A stretch of 64,000 nucleotides of DNA from the NCBI RefSeq assembly GCF_014174475.1, contig NZ_JACJUD010000002.1, forward strand, positions 608,422 to 672,421. Direction: 5' to 3'. Below are positions 45,552 to 55,645 of this stretch, one piece after another. Under the pieces are notes generated by a model. That model did not search any database, had not been told where the DNA came from, and saw nothing but the letters and a program-made list of their open reading frames with translations. The position numbers were made by a program, and so were the translations under genes. How positions within the stretch are numbered: the stretch's first letter is position 1; every line of letters starts with the position of its first letter. The DNA is from Aquipseudomonas ullengensis. Lineage in GTDB: Bacteria > Pseudomonadota > Gammaproteobacteria > Pseudomonadales > Pseudomonadaceae.

Positions 45552-46507
45552 GGCGCCAGGGCGGTGTTGCGCTGATCATGGTGCTGCTGGTGGTGGCGCT
45601 GGTCACGGTGGTGTGTGCCGGGCTGGTGCTGCGTCAGCAACTGGCCATTCGTAGCACCGGTAACCAATTGCTGGTGCGCCAGGCGCAGTATTACGCCGAA
45701 GGGGGCGAGCGCCTGGCGATGGCGGTGCTGCGCCGCGACCTGCGCCAGGGCAACCCCAGCCAGCCACTGGACTTCCTCGGCGAGGCCTGGGCCCGGCCAC
45801 GCCTGAGCTTCCCGCTGGACGGTGGCGGCGAGCTGCACCTGCATATCGACGATCTGTCCGGGCGTTTCAACCTCAATAGCCTGAAGAGTGGCGGCGAAGA
45901 CAACGTCGCGGTGCAGCGCTTTCAGCGCCTGCTGCTCTCGCTGGGCATCGTGCAGCCCTATGCCGAGCGCTTGCAGGACTGGCTCGACAGCGACCAGGAT
46001 CCGGTGAGCAGCAATGGCGCTGAAGATGATCAATACCTGCTGTTGGCACCGGCCTACCGCACTGGTCCCGGGCTTATCGTTGAGGTGTCCGAGCTACGTC
46101 TGCTGCTGGGCATGAGCGATGCCGACTTTCGCCGCCTGCAGCCGTTTGTCAGCGCTTTGCCGGTCGAGGTCGGCCTGAATGTGAATACTGCCAGCGCGCA
46201 GGTGTTGGCCAGCCTGGCCCCGGGCGTGGAGCCGCGTTCGCTGGGTGCGGTGCTGGCCATGCAGCGGCGCGAGGGTTTCCGTAATTTCGACGAGTTCAAG
46301 CAGTTGTTCACCGCGGATGCGGTGGCGTCGGGTCTGGTATTCGGCAGTCAGTATTTTCAGGTCACCACCGAAGTGTTGTTGGGTGATCGACGTCAGGTAC
46401 TGGTCAGTTACCTGCAACGTGGCAAAGATGGGCGCGTCCGAGTGTTGGCGCGCGATTTGGGGCAAGACGGCCTGGTGCCGCTGCCCGCTAAGGAGTCAGA
46501 GGAATGA
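45548..46507 (+). CDS. xcpX: Minor pseudopilin XcpX (GspK)
   Basis: 319 residues, the large tip pseudopilin. Leader MRRQGG is followed by VALIMVLLVVALVTVV. It lacks the usual Glu at +5, as expected for GspK. The body has the helical GspK insertion (RFNLNSLKSGGED, DWLDSDQDP) and a helix-hairpin-helix-like VNVNTASAQVLASL type segment (here LNVNTASAQVLASL). The start is GTG, overlapping the xcpW stop by 4 nt. Confidence 0.96.
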   Translation: MRRQGGVALIMVLLVVALVTVVCAGLVLRQQLAIRSTGNQLLVRQAQYYAEGGERLAMAVLRRDLRQGNPSQPLDFLGEAWARPRLSFPLDGGGELHLHIDDLSGRFNLNSLKSGGEDNVAVQRFQRLLLSLGIVQPYAERLQDWLDSDQDPVSSNGAEDDQYLLLAPAYRTGPGLIVEVSELRLLLGMSDADFRRLQPFVSALPVEVGLNVNTASAQVLASLAPGVEPRSLGAVLAMQRREGFRNFDEFKQLFTADAVASGLVFGSQYFQVTTEVLLGDRRQVLVSYLQRGKDGRVRVLARDLGQDGLVPLPAKESEE

Positions 46508-47649
46508 GTCCGCTTAGTCTATTTCTACCGCCGCAGGCTTGCGCCGGTGCAGATCCCGAATTGTTGGTGCAGCGCGTCACCGGGCCGCTGTGCGAGCCGA
46601 TGCCGTTTGCCCAGGCACTGCCGAAAACCGATCAGGCCTGGCGCCTGGTGCTGCCGGTGGAGGCGGTGACCGTCTGCGCCGTGGCGTTACCGATCACCAA
46701 GGCGCGCTGGCTGGCCAAGGCACTGCCGTTCGCCGTGGAGGAACTGCTGGCCGAGGACGTCGAGCAATTCCACCTGTGCGTCGGCGAGGTGCTGGCGGAT
46801 GGCCGTCACCGCGTCTACGCCGTGCGCCGTGCCTGGTTGTCCGCCTGGCTGGTGTTGTGTGCGGGCAACCCACCGCAGCGGATCGAAGTGGATGCCGATC
46901 TGCTGGTGGGCGAGGGTACCCAGTTGCTGTGCATGGGCCAGCGCTGGCTGTTGGGCGGCAGTGGCGATGTGCGTCTGGCCCTGCGCCCGCAGGATTGGCC
47001 GCAGCTCGCCGAGCAGTGCCCAACGCCGCGAGTGGCACATGTCGATGACGAGCAGGCCGTACCGGCGCTGATCGACGAGTGCCAGCAGATCGGCCAGCCC
47101 TTTGTCTGGCTGGCCCAGCAGCGGGCACCGGGCAATCTGGCCCAGGGCGAGTTTGCCCGGCGTGAAGCGTCCAGCGGTTTGCAGGCATGGCGCCCGCTGC
47201 TGGCGCTGGCTGGCCTCTGGTTGTTGCTGCAGTGGGGCTTCAACCTGGTCCAGGGCTGGCAGCTGGAGCGTGAGGCGCAGCGTTATGCCGAGGCCAATGA
47301 AGCGCTGTACCACGAGCTGTTTCCCGAAGACCGCAAGCTGATCAACCTGCGTGCCCAGTTCGACCAACACCTTGGCGAGAGCGGCGATGCCGGCGGCGGG
47401 CGGTTGCTCGGCCTGCTCGATCAGGCTGCCGTGGCGATCAATGCCGAGAACGGCCAGGTGCAAGTCGAGCAACTGGACTACAGCGCCCAGCGTGGCGACC
47501 TGGCGTTCAGTCTGCAGGCCCGCGATTTCGCCGCCCTGGAGCGGCTGCGTACGCAACTGCTGGAGGCCGGTGTGGCGGTGGAAATGGGTTCGGCCAGCCG
47601 CGAGGATGATGGCGTCAGCGCGCGCCTGGTGATTGGGGGTAACGGATGA
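46504..47649 (+). CDS. xcpY: Type II secretion protein XcpY (GspL)
   Basis: 381 residues. The cytoplasmic actin-like N-terminal domain (about 1-225) binds the XcpR ATPase. One transmembrane segment (about 230-250, PLLALAGLWLLLQWGFNLV) is followed by a periplasmic ferredoxin-like domain. ATGA overlap with xcpX. Confidence 0.96.
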   Translation: MSPLSLFLPPQACAGADPELLVQRVTGPLCEPMPFAQALPKTDQAWRLVLPVEAVTVCAVALPITKARWLAKALPFAVEELLAEDVEQFHLCVGEVLADGRHRVYAVRRAWLSAWLVLCAGNPPQRIEVDADLLVGEGTQLLCMGQRWLLGGSGDVRLALRPQDWPQLAEQCPTPRVAHVDDEQAVPALIDECQQIGQPFVWLAQQRAPGNLAQGEFARREASSGLQAWRPLLALAGLWLLLQWGFNLVQGWQLEREAQRYAEANEALYHELFPEDRKLINLRAQFDQHLGESGDAGGGRLLGLLDQAAVAINAENGQVQVEQLDYSAQRGDLAFSLQARDFAALERLRTQLLEAGVAVEMGSASREDDGVSARLVIGGNG

Positions 47650-48170
47650 GTGCGTTGATGCGATTGACCTTGCCCCTGCAGGAGCGCCTGCAGCAGTCTG
47701 GCCTGCTGGGTCGCTGGCAGGCCATGCCCTCGCGTGATCGCCTGGCGCTGACGGCGCTGGGTCTGTTTCTGCTGGTGGCATTGCTCTACCTGCTGCTGTG
47801 GAAGCCGGCGGCGCAACAGGTGATTCAAGCGCGCAGCCATCTGCAGCAGCAACGTGAGCTGCACCGGTATCTGCAGGAGCATGCCCCGCAAGTTCGCGCG
47901 CAGCAGGGCAAGCCGCAAGTCAGCCTCGATCCGGCGCGCCTGCAAGGGTTTGTCACCGCGAGTGCCAGCAGCCAGGGCTTGAGCGTGGAGCGGGTGGACA
48001 GCCAGGGCGACGGCGGCCTGCAGGTCAGCCTGCAACCCAGCGATTTCCCGCGCTTGCTGCAATGGCTGATGAGCCTGGAGGAGCAGGGCGTACAGGTCGA
48101 CGAAGCCGGCCTGGAGCGTGCGGACAAGGGCTTGGTGAGCAGTCGCCTGTTGTTGCGCAGCGGTTCCTGA
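47646..48170 (+). CDS. xcpZ: Type II secretion protein XcpZ (GspM)
   Basis: 174 residues. A short cytoplasmic start, one transmembrane segment (about 37-56, ALTALGLFLLVALLYLLLW) and a periplasmic ferredoxin-like domain that pairs with XcpY. Last gene of the operon, 4-nt overlap with xcpY. No prepilin peptidase gene is present here; pilD/xcpA should be elsewhere with the type IV pilus genes. Confidence 0.96.
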   Translation: MSALMRLTLPLQERLQQSGLLGRWQAMPSRDRLALTALGLFLLVALLYLLLWKPAAQQVIQARSHLQQQRELHRYLQEHAPQVRAQQGKPQVSLDPARLQGFVTASASSQGLSVERVDSQGDGGLQVSLQPSDFPRLLQWLMSLEEQGVQVDEAGLERADKGLVSSRLLLRSGS

Positions 48171-48187
48171 GTCGGCACGGCGCTCTG

Positions 48188-48280
48188 GCGCCAGGTAGCG
48201 CGCGGCCCTGTTTGCACCGAAACAGGGCCAGTTGGCCATGCGTGGCACCTGCATGGAACCGCGCGCCTACCTCCTGGCGC
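48188..48280. repeat. Nested inverted repeat after xcpZ
   Basis: Outer arms 48188-48205 and 48259-48280 (starting GCGCCAGG, ending CGCGCGG, with a 3-nt and a 1-nt bulge) enclose two hairpins. One is GGCCCTGTTT/AAACAGGGCC (48204-48229) and the other CCATGC/GCATGG (48236-48256). No U-run follows. It may act as a terminator or mRNA-end structure for the xcp operon, or be a mobile palindromic element. Confidence 0.65.
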
Positions 48281-48357
48281 AGCCTGTTTGCCGCAGTTCG
48301 GTTACCTGGCGGCGGGCCCTGGAAAATCCCCCGCAGAAAAAAACTTCAAGCAGGGTG

Positions 48358-48386
48358 TTGACTTAGCGAAGGCCGATGCGTAAATT
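48358..48386 (+). promoter_or_regulatory. Sigma-70 promoter of the tRNA-Val/Asp pair
   Basis: -35 TTGACT (48358-48363), 17-bp spacer, -10-like TAAATT (48381-48386), 22 bp before tRNA-Val. Confidence 0.7.
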
Positions 48387-48408
48387 TCGCCACCTCGCAA
48401 GGCTACTC

Positions 48409-48484
48409 GGGTGATTAGCTCAGCCGGGAGAGCATCTGCCTTACAAGCAGAGGGTCGGCGGTTCGATCCCGTCATCACCCACCA
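48409..48484 (+). tRNA. tRNA-Val (anticodon TAC)
   Basis: 76 nt with encoded CCA. Acceptor GGGTGAT/ATCACCC, D-arm AGCTCAGCCGGGAGAGC, anticodon stem TCTGC/GCAGA with loop CTTACAA (anticodon TAC), T-loop GGTTCGATCC. Confidence 0.97.
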
Positions 48485-48503
48485 GCCCTTGTGAGACCGA
48501 CGC

Positions 48504-48580
48504 GCAGCGGTAGTTCAGTCGGTTAGAATACCGGCCTGTCACGCCGGGGGTCGCGGGTTCGAGTCCCGTCCGCTGCGCCA
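48504..48580 (+). tRNA. tRNA-Asp (anticodon GTC)
   Basis: 77 nt with encoded CCA. Acceptor GCAGCGG/CCGCTGC, anticodon loop CTGTCAC (anticodon GTC), T-loop GGTTCGAGTCC. It lies 19 nt after tRNA-Val and is co-transcribed. Confidence 0.97.
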
Positions 48581-48591
48581 TATTAGAGAAG

Positions 48592-48620
48592 CCCTCAGTT
48601 CGCAAGAACTGGGGGTTTTT
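48592..48620 (+). terminator. Terminator of the tRNA-Val/Asp operon
   Basis: Stem CCCTCAGTTC / GAACTGGGGG with a GCAA tetraloop (one C-G/T-G wobble position), followed by TTTTT. Confidence 0.88.
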
Positions 48621-48680
48621 CGCGTCTGGCGGGAAAAATTTTTAACGTAACGCTTTTGTCATGGGGAATCTTCAGTCTCT

Positions 48681-48705
48681 TGGCATGGTCTTTGTTTGGA
48701 CCATG
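48681..48705 (+). promoter_or_regulatory. Possible sigma-54 -24/-12 promoter overlapping an inverted repeat
   Basis: TGGCATGGTCTTTGT (48681-48695) fits TGGCAYG-N4-TTGC except T for the final C. A perfect inverted repeat CATGGTC (48684-48690) / GACCATG (48699-48705) overlaps it. It lies 24 bp before a 28-codon reading frame. Tentative. Confidence 0.4.
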
Positions 48706-48728
48706 ACGTCAGAACAGGAGAACGCCCT

Positions 48729-48815
48729 ATGGACGATTACGTAGAAGAACTGCTCGAGTACCACGCCGATGAGCGTGATCCAGCGGAGCCGGCCGAAGAC
48801 GCCACCGAGCTATGA
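48729..48815 (+). CDS. Possible 28-residue acidic microprotein
   Basis: ATG at 48729 with AGGAG nine nt upstream. The product starts MDDYVEELLEYHADERD and ends EDATEL; about 12 of 28 residues are Asp or Glu. There is no membrane segment. It is convergent with, and overlaps by 6 bp, the end of the AraC gene. The preceding ribosome site and promoter-like repeat suggest it is expressed. The family is not recognised. Confidence 0.45.
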   Translation: MDDYVEELLEYHADERDPAEPAEDATEL

Positions 48816-49853
48816 CTCTGCCTGGAGGCGCTGGCTGCGGCGAAACTCCCCCGGAGTCTGCCCGCTCCAGCGCTTGAACGCGCGCTGAAAGGCTTCCGCC
48901 GAGGCGAAGCCGAGTAGATAAGCAATCTCGCCGAACGCCAGTTCGGTATCCCTGATGTAAGCCATCGCCAGATCGCGCCGGGTATCGTTGAGAATCGCCC
49001 GGTATTGCGTGCCTTCCTCAGCCAACTTGCGTCGCAGTGTCCACACAGGCAACTGCATGCGCGCGGCTACTTCTTCCAGATCTGGTTCCCGACCGTGCAG
49101 CAAGGGCCCGAGCATGCGGGCAATGCGTTCGCGCAGGCTGCGGGTGCGGGTGCGTTGTTCCAGCTCCTGCTCGCACAGCGCCAGCAATTGCTGCCAGGTG
49201 CTCGGGCAGTGCGCCTGGCCCCGAGTGGCCAGGGTAGGCAGACTCAGGCGCAACTGGTTGGCGCTGGCGGAAAACTCCACCGGGCAGCCGAAGGCTTCGC
49301 TGTAGCGCTCGGCATAGCTGGGTGCGGCGAATTCGATTTCGACCTTTTCCGCCTTCAGCGGCGTGCCGCCGAGCTGGCTCAGGTGGCTGTGCCAGCCGGC
49401 CAGTACCGAATCGACCACGAAGCGGTTGTAGGCGTTGTACGGGCTGATCGAATAGAAACGCAGCCAGGCGCCACGGCTGTCCTCATGGAAGCTCGACTGG
49501 CCGCGATAGTTGTGGGCATACAGCGGCTCGAAGCGGCTCAGGGTGCGCGCCGCTTCGCGCAGGGTCGGCGCCTGGGCAGCGGTGACCCCGGCCAGGCCGA
49601 GCTGGCCAAGGTGGCTCAGGCGCCCCATGGCCAGGCCCAGTGCCGGGTCGCCGCACAACTGCATGGCGCTGTGGCCGAGGCGCATGTAGCGCGGAATCGA
49701 CAGGCGCCCCTGGGGCTCGGCCAGGCGTGAGGGGTCCAGGCTGAATTGATCGAGCAGCGGGGCGGCATCCTGGCCGGCTTCGCGCATGGCATCGACGAGT
49801 CCGTGGACGAAGCCTACGGACAGGTCGCCCAGGCGCACGCGCGGGGTCTTCAT
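48810..49853 (-). CDS. AraC-family transcriptional regulator
   Basis: 347 residues. The N-terminal arabinose-binding-like domain (about 20-215) is of the Arabinose_bd/OruR type (GQLGLAGVTAAQAPTLREA, part). The C-terminal double helix-turn-helix is at about 245-340, with LEEVAARMQLPVWTLRRKLAEEG and FGEIAYLLGFASAEAFQRAFKRWSGQTPGEFR (parts). It is encoded one base after the nitrilase gene on the same strand. Target genes are unknown. Confidence 0.93.
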   Translation of the reverse strand: MKTPRVRLGDLSVGFVHGLVDAMREAGQDAAPLLDQFSLDPSRLAEPQGRLSIPRYMRLGHSAMQLCGDPALGLAMGRLSHLGQLGLAGVTAAQAPTLREAARTLSRFEPLYAHNYRGQSSFHEDSRGAWLRFYSISPYNAYNRFVVDSVLAGWHSHLSQLGGTPLKAEKVEIEFAAPSYAERYSEAFGCPVEFSASANQLRLSLPTLATRGQAHCPSTWQQLLALCEQELEQRTRTRSLRERIARMLGPLLHGREPDLEEVAARMQLPVWTLRRKLAEEGTQYRAILNDTRRDLAMAYIRDTELAFGEIAYLLGFASAEAFQRAFKRWSGQTPGEFRRSQRLQAES

Positions 49854-49854
49854 G

Positions 49855-51000
49855 TCACAGCCAGAGGTTGATCAATTGGCCGCCCGGCGCCTCGCTCGCC
49901 AGCGTCAGCCCATCAACTCCGACGACCATGCTGTGGCCGTCGCTGCCCAGGTTCCAGAGCTGGCCACGCATGAATACGGTCATGCCGGCGTGGGCCTGGG
50001 TGCTGGCCAGGCGAGTCGGCAGCGAGTGGCGTTGCCAGGCTTCGCCTTCGCTGAGCTGACCGGGTTGGCTGGTGACATCCGCAGGGGTGCCGGCGAAGGT
50101 GGTGTAGCCGCCCCAGGGCTGGCTCCAGTGCTGGTTGCCGGTCAGAAAGGCCGGCACGGCGAGCAGATCGACTTGCTGGCTGGCGAGTTGCTGGTAACCG
50201 GCGGGATACCAACTGTCCGCGCAGATCAGCACACCCAGGCGTCCGGCAGGTGTCGTGACTACATGCAGTTCTGTTTCAGGAGCTGCGGCGGTGAAGCCGG
50301 CTTCCTCGGGAATCGGATAGACCTTGCGTTGCGGCTGGCCCAGCGCCGAGCCATCGGCGGCAAAGACCTGGCTGGCGTTGTACAGCGGGCCACTGCCAAC
50401 TTGCAGTACGCCGTCGCGCACATGCGGGTCAGGCAGCAGGATCGAGCCGGCCACCAGCGTCACTCCATAGCGCTTGGCCAGGCCACCGAACAGCTGCTGG
50501 TAGTCGCGGGCCATCTGCTTGGCCTTCATGCGAAACAGCGCGTCGTACAGGCGTTGCGGCCCATGGCCGGTGAGCAGCGCAGCGGTGAGATCGAGCGGGT
50601 GGCTGAGGGCCAGCCAGAGCATGGCCTGGTCGATTTGGTGGGCGGCGAACACCTGGGGTTTCTCCCCGGCAGCGACCAGCCAGGTGCCGATGTGTTCGGG
50701 CAGGATGACCACGGTGCGGGGGGTCAGCAGGCCTTCGCTGTGGGCCTTGTCCAGGTAGGCAGACAGCTTGCGTTGCAGGTTGCCGACGCTGCGGTAGTCG
50801 ACGTTGTACAGCGCCGGCTGGATACCCAGCAGGTTGCCTTTGCCCGACGGAGTGCCGAGGTTGGGGCCGACTTCGCTGCGCAGGTCGCTCAGGTAGTGGC
50901 TGTGGGGGCGTGATTGCGTCCAGGCGGCGTAAGCCAGGAGCAGGGCGAGAAACAGGGCGGGAAACAACAGCCGCAGGCTGCGGCGAATCAACGTAGGCAT
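49855..51000 (-). CDS. Membrane-anchored carbon-nitrogen hydrolase (nitrilase superfamily)
   Basis: 381 residues. A transmembrane or uncleaved signal segment lies at about 9-27 (LRLLFPALFLALLLAYAAW), followed by a periplasmic CN-hydrolase domain with the complete triad Glu102 (ILPEHIG), Lys226 (PQRKVYPI) and Cys260 (GVLICADSWYP). The superfamily cleaves or transfers C-N bonds. The membrane anchor recalls apolipoprotein N-acyltransferase topology, but only one segment is present. I use the ATG at 51000; a frame opening at 51057 adds sequence without support. The substrate is unknown. Confidence 0.85.
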   Translation of the reverse strand: MPTLIRRSLRLLFPALFLALLLAYAAWTQSRPHSHYLSDLRSEVGPNLGTPSGKGNLLGIQPALYNVDYRSVGNLQRKLSAYLDKAHSEGLLTPRTVVILPEHIGTWLVAAGEKPQVFAAHQIDQAMLWLALSHPLDLTAALLTGHGPQRLYDALFRMKAKQMARDYQQLFGGLAKRYGVTLVAGSILLPDPHVRDGVLQVGSGPLYNASQVFAADGSALGQPQRKVYPIPEEAGFTAAAPETELHVVTTPAGRLGVLICADSWYPAGYQQLASQQVDLLAVPAFLTGNQHWSQPWGGYTTFAGTPADVTSQPGQLSEGEAWQRHSLPTRLASTQAHAGMTVFMRGQLWNLGSDGHSMVVGVDGLTLASEAPGGQLINLWL

Positions 51001-51140
51001 GGAATAGTCGGAGTAGGAACCTAGGCTCAGGGTAGGGGAGTGGCTCGGCGCTGCCAAGCCATGCTGCTACTTTTGATCAATAAGTTGTAAGTTTCGATCA
51101 TTGAGCGGCGCGTGACTGCTCTTTATCGTCTGCCCCATAA

Positions 51141-53237
<2,097 letters not shown>

Positions 53238-53258
53238 TCCATCGACGCCTCGGGGGGC

Positions 53259-53514
53259 TGTCCCTGCTGTATTAGCGATTCGCGCCGGAGCCAGTTTTTG
53301 CGCGGAGCTAGGCGTGAGACGCGAGGTTTGGTCGTCCAAATGAGCCGTCGAGCAACGACGTTCCGCGCAAAAACTGGCCCGTCCCTGCGGGTTGCGCGGA
53401 AAATCTCGCCATGCGTTGTTGCGGGACTTGGCAAGGGAACACCATTGCCTGCGTCCCACGCCTAGCCTGGCGAGATTTTCCGCAGCAACGCGGTTCGCGA
53501 ATACAGCAGGGACA
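53259..53514. repeat. 256-bp structured inverted-repeat element (MITE-like)
   Basis: Outer arms TGTCCCTGCTGTATT (53259-53273) / AATACAGCAGGGACA (53500-53514), perfect 15 bp. Inside are two large perfect hairpin arms. One is 17 bp (53290-53306 with 53362-53378; GCCAGTTTTTGCGCGGA). The other is 16 bp (53396-53411 with 53468-53483; GCGGAAAATCTCGCCA). The first loop contains hairpins TTTGG/CCAAA and CGTCG/CGACG. CTAGGCGTGAGACGC (53308-53322) is the near-complement of GCGTCCCACGCCTAG (53450-53464). The whole can fold as a three-way junction. It fills most of the gap between fadH and the next gene and encodes no protein. Confidence 0.85.
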
Positions 53515-53566
53515 GACCCACGTGCGGGGCGTTTTGTATGTGGCTTACAACAATAAGGAGCACCCC

Positions 53567-53998
53567 ATGTCCACCGATCTTCACTTGCAACCGGCAGCGG
53601 CCGCGTCACTGCAGCGCTGGCACCAGTTCATCTCTGCGCAGAATCTGAGTCAGCTTCCCGAGCTGCTGCACCCACAGGCGGTGTTTCGTTCGCCGATGGC
53701 GCACACCCCGTATCCCGGCGCGCCGATGGTCAACGTCATCCTCAATACGGTGCTGCAGGTATTCCAGGATTTCGTTTACCACCGCGAACTGGCCAGTGCC
53801 GATGGCCTCAACGTGGTGCTGGAATTCAGTGCCAAGGTCGGTGGGCGCGAGCTCAAGGGCATCGACATGATTCGTTTCGACGAGAGCGGCAAGATCGTCG
53901 AGTTCGAAGTGATGATTCGTCCCATGAGCGGCCTGCAGGCCCTCGGCGAGGAGATGGGGCGGCGCCTGGCGCCTCTGCTGGCAGCCGCCAAAGGCTGA
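53567..53998 (+). CDS. NTF2/SnoaL-like protein of unknown function
   Basis: 143 residues, single-domain cone fold. The start helix LQRWHQFISAQNLSQLPELL, the segment HPQAVFRSPMAHTPYPGAPMV (part), and beta strands ending GIDMIRFDESGKIVEFEVMIRP (part) fit the SnoaL/nuclear transport factor 2 superfamily. The pocket residues do not reveal an activity. The ATG at 53567 has AAGGAG upstream; the frame extends into the repeat element, which I reject as coding. Confidence 0.85.
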   Translation: MSTDLHLQPAAAASLQRWHQFISAQNLSQLPELLHPQAVFRSPMAHTPYPGAPMVNVILNTVLQVFQDFVYHRELASADGLNVVLEFSAKVGGRELKGIDMIRFDESGKIVEFEVMIRPMSGLQALGEEMGRRLAPLLAAAKG

Positions 53999-54006
53999 TT
54001 TACCTA

Positions 54007-54081
54007 GGGTCTGTAGACGCTTCGGCGCGGCAGCGACGGCAAATCGCGCCATGCGGCATGTATCGAAAGATCAACAGACCC
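54007..54081. repeat. Short inverted repeat in the 53999-54280 gap
   Basis: GGGTCTGT (54007-54014) / ACAGACCC (54074-54081) flank 59 bp that include TCGGCGCGGCAGCGACGGC. It could be a palindromic repeat remnant. The remaining 200 bp up to the next gene (GAGGAAAAAC ribosome site at about 54270-54280) show nothing else clear. Confidence 0.4.
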
Positions 54082-54280
54082 AACCCCATCACAGTTTCAT
54101 TGCACCGTTTGTCCGCCGCCCTCCGGTGGCGGATGACTGCCAACCCAATCACACTGCCTGCTGCGCTTTTTCCCCTAGACTTGCTCGAAACAGAGGGCTG
54201 GCTCCTCAAGGGCGCGTTACCTGCACCCGCGATCAGGTCACCGTCCCACGTGTAATACCGTGCCGGCCCGGAGGAAAAAC

Positions 54281-55645
54281 ATGAGCATGCAGAACAAACC
54301 GCAGATGGTCGAAGCCGTGCTGTTCTTCAATGAGCGCGGCATCTGCAAGGAAATGCTTTTCCCCGAATTCGAAGCCCTGCTCGATGGTGTGGTCAACATG
54401 CCGGAATACGCCGACGAGCAGATGCGCATGGCCTATGTGCTGATCAATCCGCGCCTGATGGTGCGTGCCGCGGTGTTCTTCTACCTGGACTTCGACGAAA
54501 AGGGTGCCGCCGACAGCGGCTGGAACCTGCCGCTGCGCCATCTGGCCGACAACGCCGGGCGCGGGCCGGACCTGGGTGCCGGGCCGATCCGCCTGGCCTG
54601 CCGCAGCCAGTGCCCGGTCTCCTGGCACCAGATGCACCTGTGGGACCCGAGCCTGGCGCCAGGCAAGAACGACCTGGCGGTGCTGCGCGATGCGGTCAAG
54701 CGTAACCAGATGGGCCTGCTGGTGATCGATGAGGACAGCGTGGTGCTCTCCGATCGTCTGCAAATGGCCTCAGAAGAAAAGTGGCAGGCGCCCGATCCGG
54801 GGCGCGATACGGCTGAAAAACAAGCCGAGCAGAAAGAACAGGAACACCGCCTGAAAACCGCCCAGCTGATCAAGCAGCAGCGCCTGCGCATCAGTACCCT
54901 GGGCACCCAGCATGAAGAAGAGCTGGGCCGCCTCAAGCTGGCCATGGACGAGCGTCAGCGCTCGCTGCAGACGGAAATCCACAACCTGCACCAGGCCCTG
55001 CGTCAGCAGGAAGACCTGAACACCAGCCTCAAGCAGCAACTGGACGAGCAGGTCAACAACTTCCAGAGCACCCGCGAGGAAATGTCCCAGCAGCTGCGTG
55101 CCCTGGAGCGCCACGGGCGTACCGAGGCGGACATCCTGCGCACCCAGTTCGGCGGCGAGTTGCAGGCCAAGGTGGCGGCTGCCGTGGCGGAGTACAAGGA
55201 GCAGGTGGCGATCCGTGACGTCGAGCTGGCCTACCGCGCCGAGCAGGAAACCCAGCTGCAGCAGGAGCTGCAACGCCTGAAGAGCGAGCGCGACGAACTG
55301 GCCGGGCAGAGTGGCGAGCAGATTCTCGAGCGCCTTTCCAGGCTCGGCGTGGTGTTCGTGGTCTATCACCCGGGTGCCGGCCACCTGACCATCCCGTTGC
55401 AGGATATTGCCCGCTACCAGGACAACCCGATGAGCTACGCAGCGGCCAAGTGCTTCGTCTCCGAGGCGCAGTATCGCCAGTGGCTCGGCCATTATTCGCA
55501 ACCGACCTGTGAAGCCAGCCTGCCATCCGGCGAGCGCTGCGCGATGCCTATCGACCGGGTGGAAACCCCCAGCCGCTTTGTAGTCGGTGACTCCAACTGT
55601 TGCGCCCGGCACAAGGCCGGCAGCCGCCTGCGCACCGTCAGCTAG
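54281..55645 (+). CDS. Conserved coiled-coil protein of unknown function
   Basis: 454 residues. The N-terminal globular domain of about 165 residues (VEAVLFFNERGICKEMLFPEF..., RLACRSQCPVSWHQMHLWDP) is followed by a long coiled coil (about 175-365, rich in Glu/Gln/Leu/Lys). The C-terminal domain has four cysteines (AAKCFVSEA, PTCEASLPSGERCAMP, SNCCARH) that may bind zinc. Strong GGAGG ribosome site. Such proteins are sometimes labelled ParA-like or chromosome-partitioning, but I see no ATPase motif. Its stop overlaps the next start. Confidence 0.85.
   Translation: MSMQNKPQMVEAVLFFNERGICKEMLFPEFEALLDGVVNMPEYADEQMRMAYVLINPRLMVRAAVFFYLDFDEKGAADSGWNLPLRHLADNAGRGPDLGAGPIRLACRSQCPVSWHQMHLWDPSLAPGKNDLAVLRDAVKRNQMGLLVIDEDSVVLSDRLQMASEEKWQAPDPGRDTAEKQAEQKEQEHRLKTAQLIKQQRLRISTLGTQHEEELGRLKLAMDERQRSLQTEIHNLHQALRQQEDLNTSLKQQLDEQVNNFQSTREEMSQQLRALERHGRTEADILRTQFGGELQAKVAAAVAEYKEQVAIRDVELAYRAEQETQLQQELQRLKSERDELAGQSGEQILERLSRLGVVFVVYHPGAGHLTIPLQDIARYQDNPMSYAAAKCFVSEAQYRQWLGHYSQPTCEASLPSGERCAMPIDRVETPSRFVVGDSNCCARHKAGSRLRTVS

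Noticed and set aside
53411..53566. N-terminal extension of the NTF2-like gene into the inverted-repeat element
   Set aside because: The extension translates palindromic repeat DNA. AAGGAG lies directly before the ATG at 53567.
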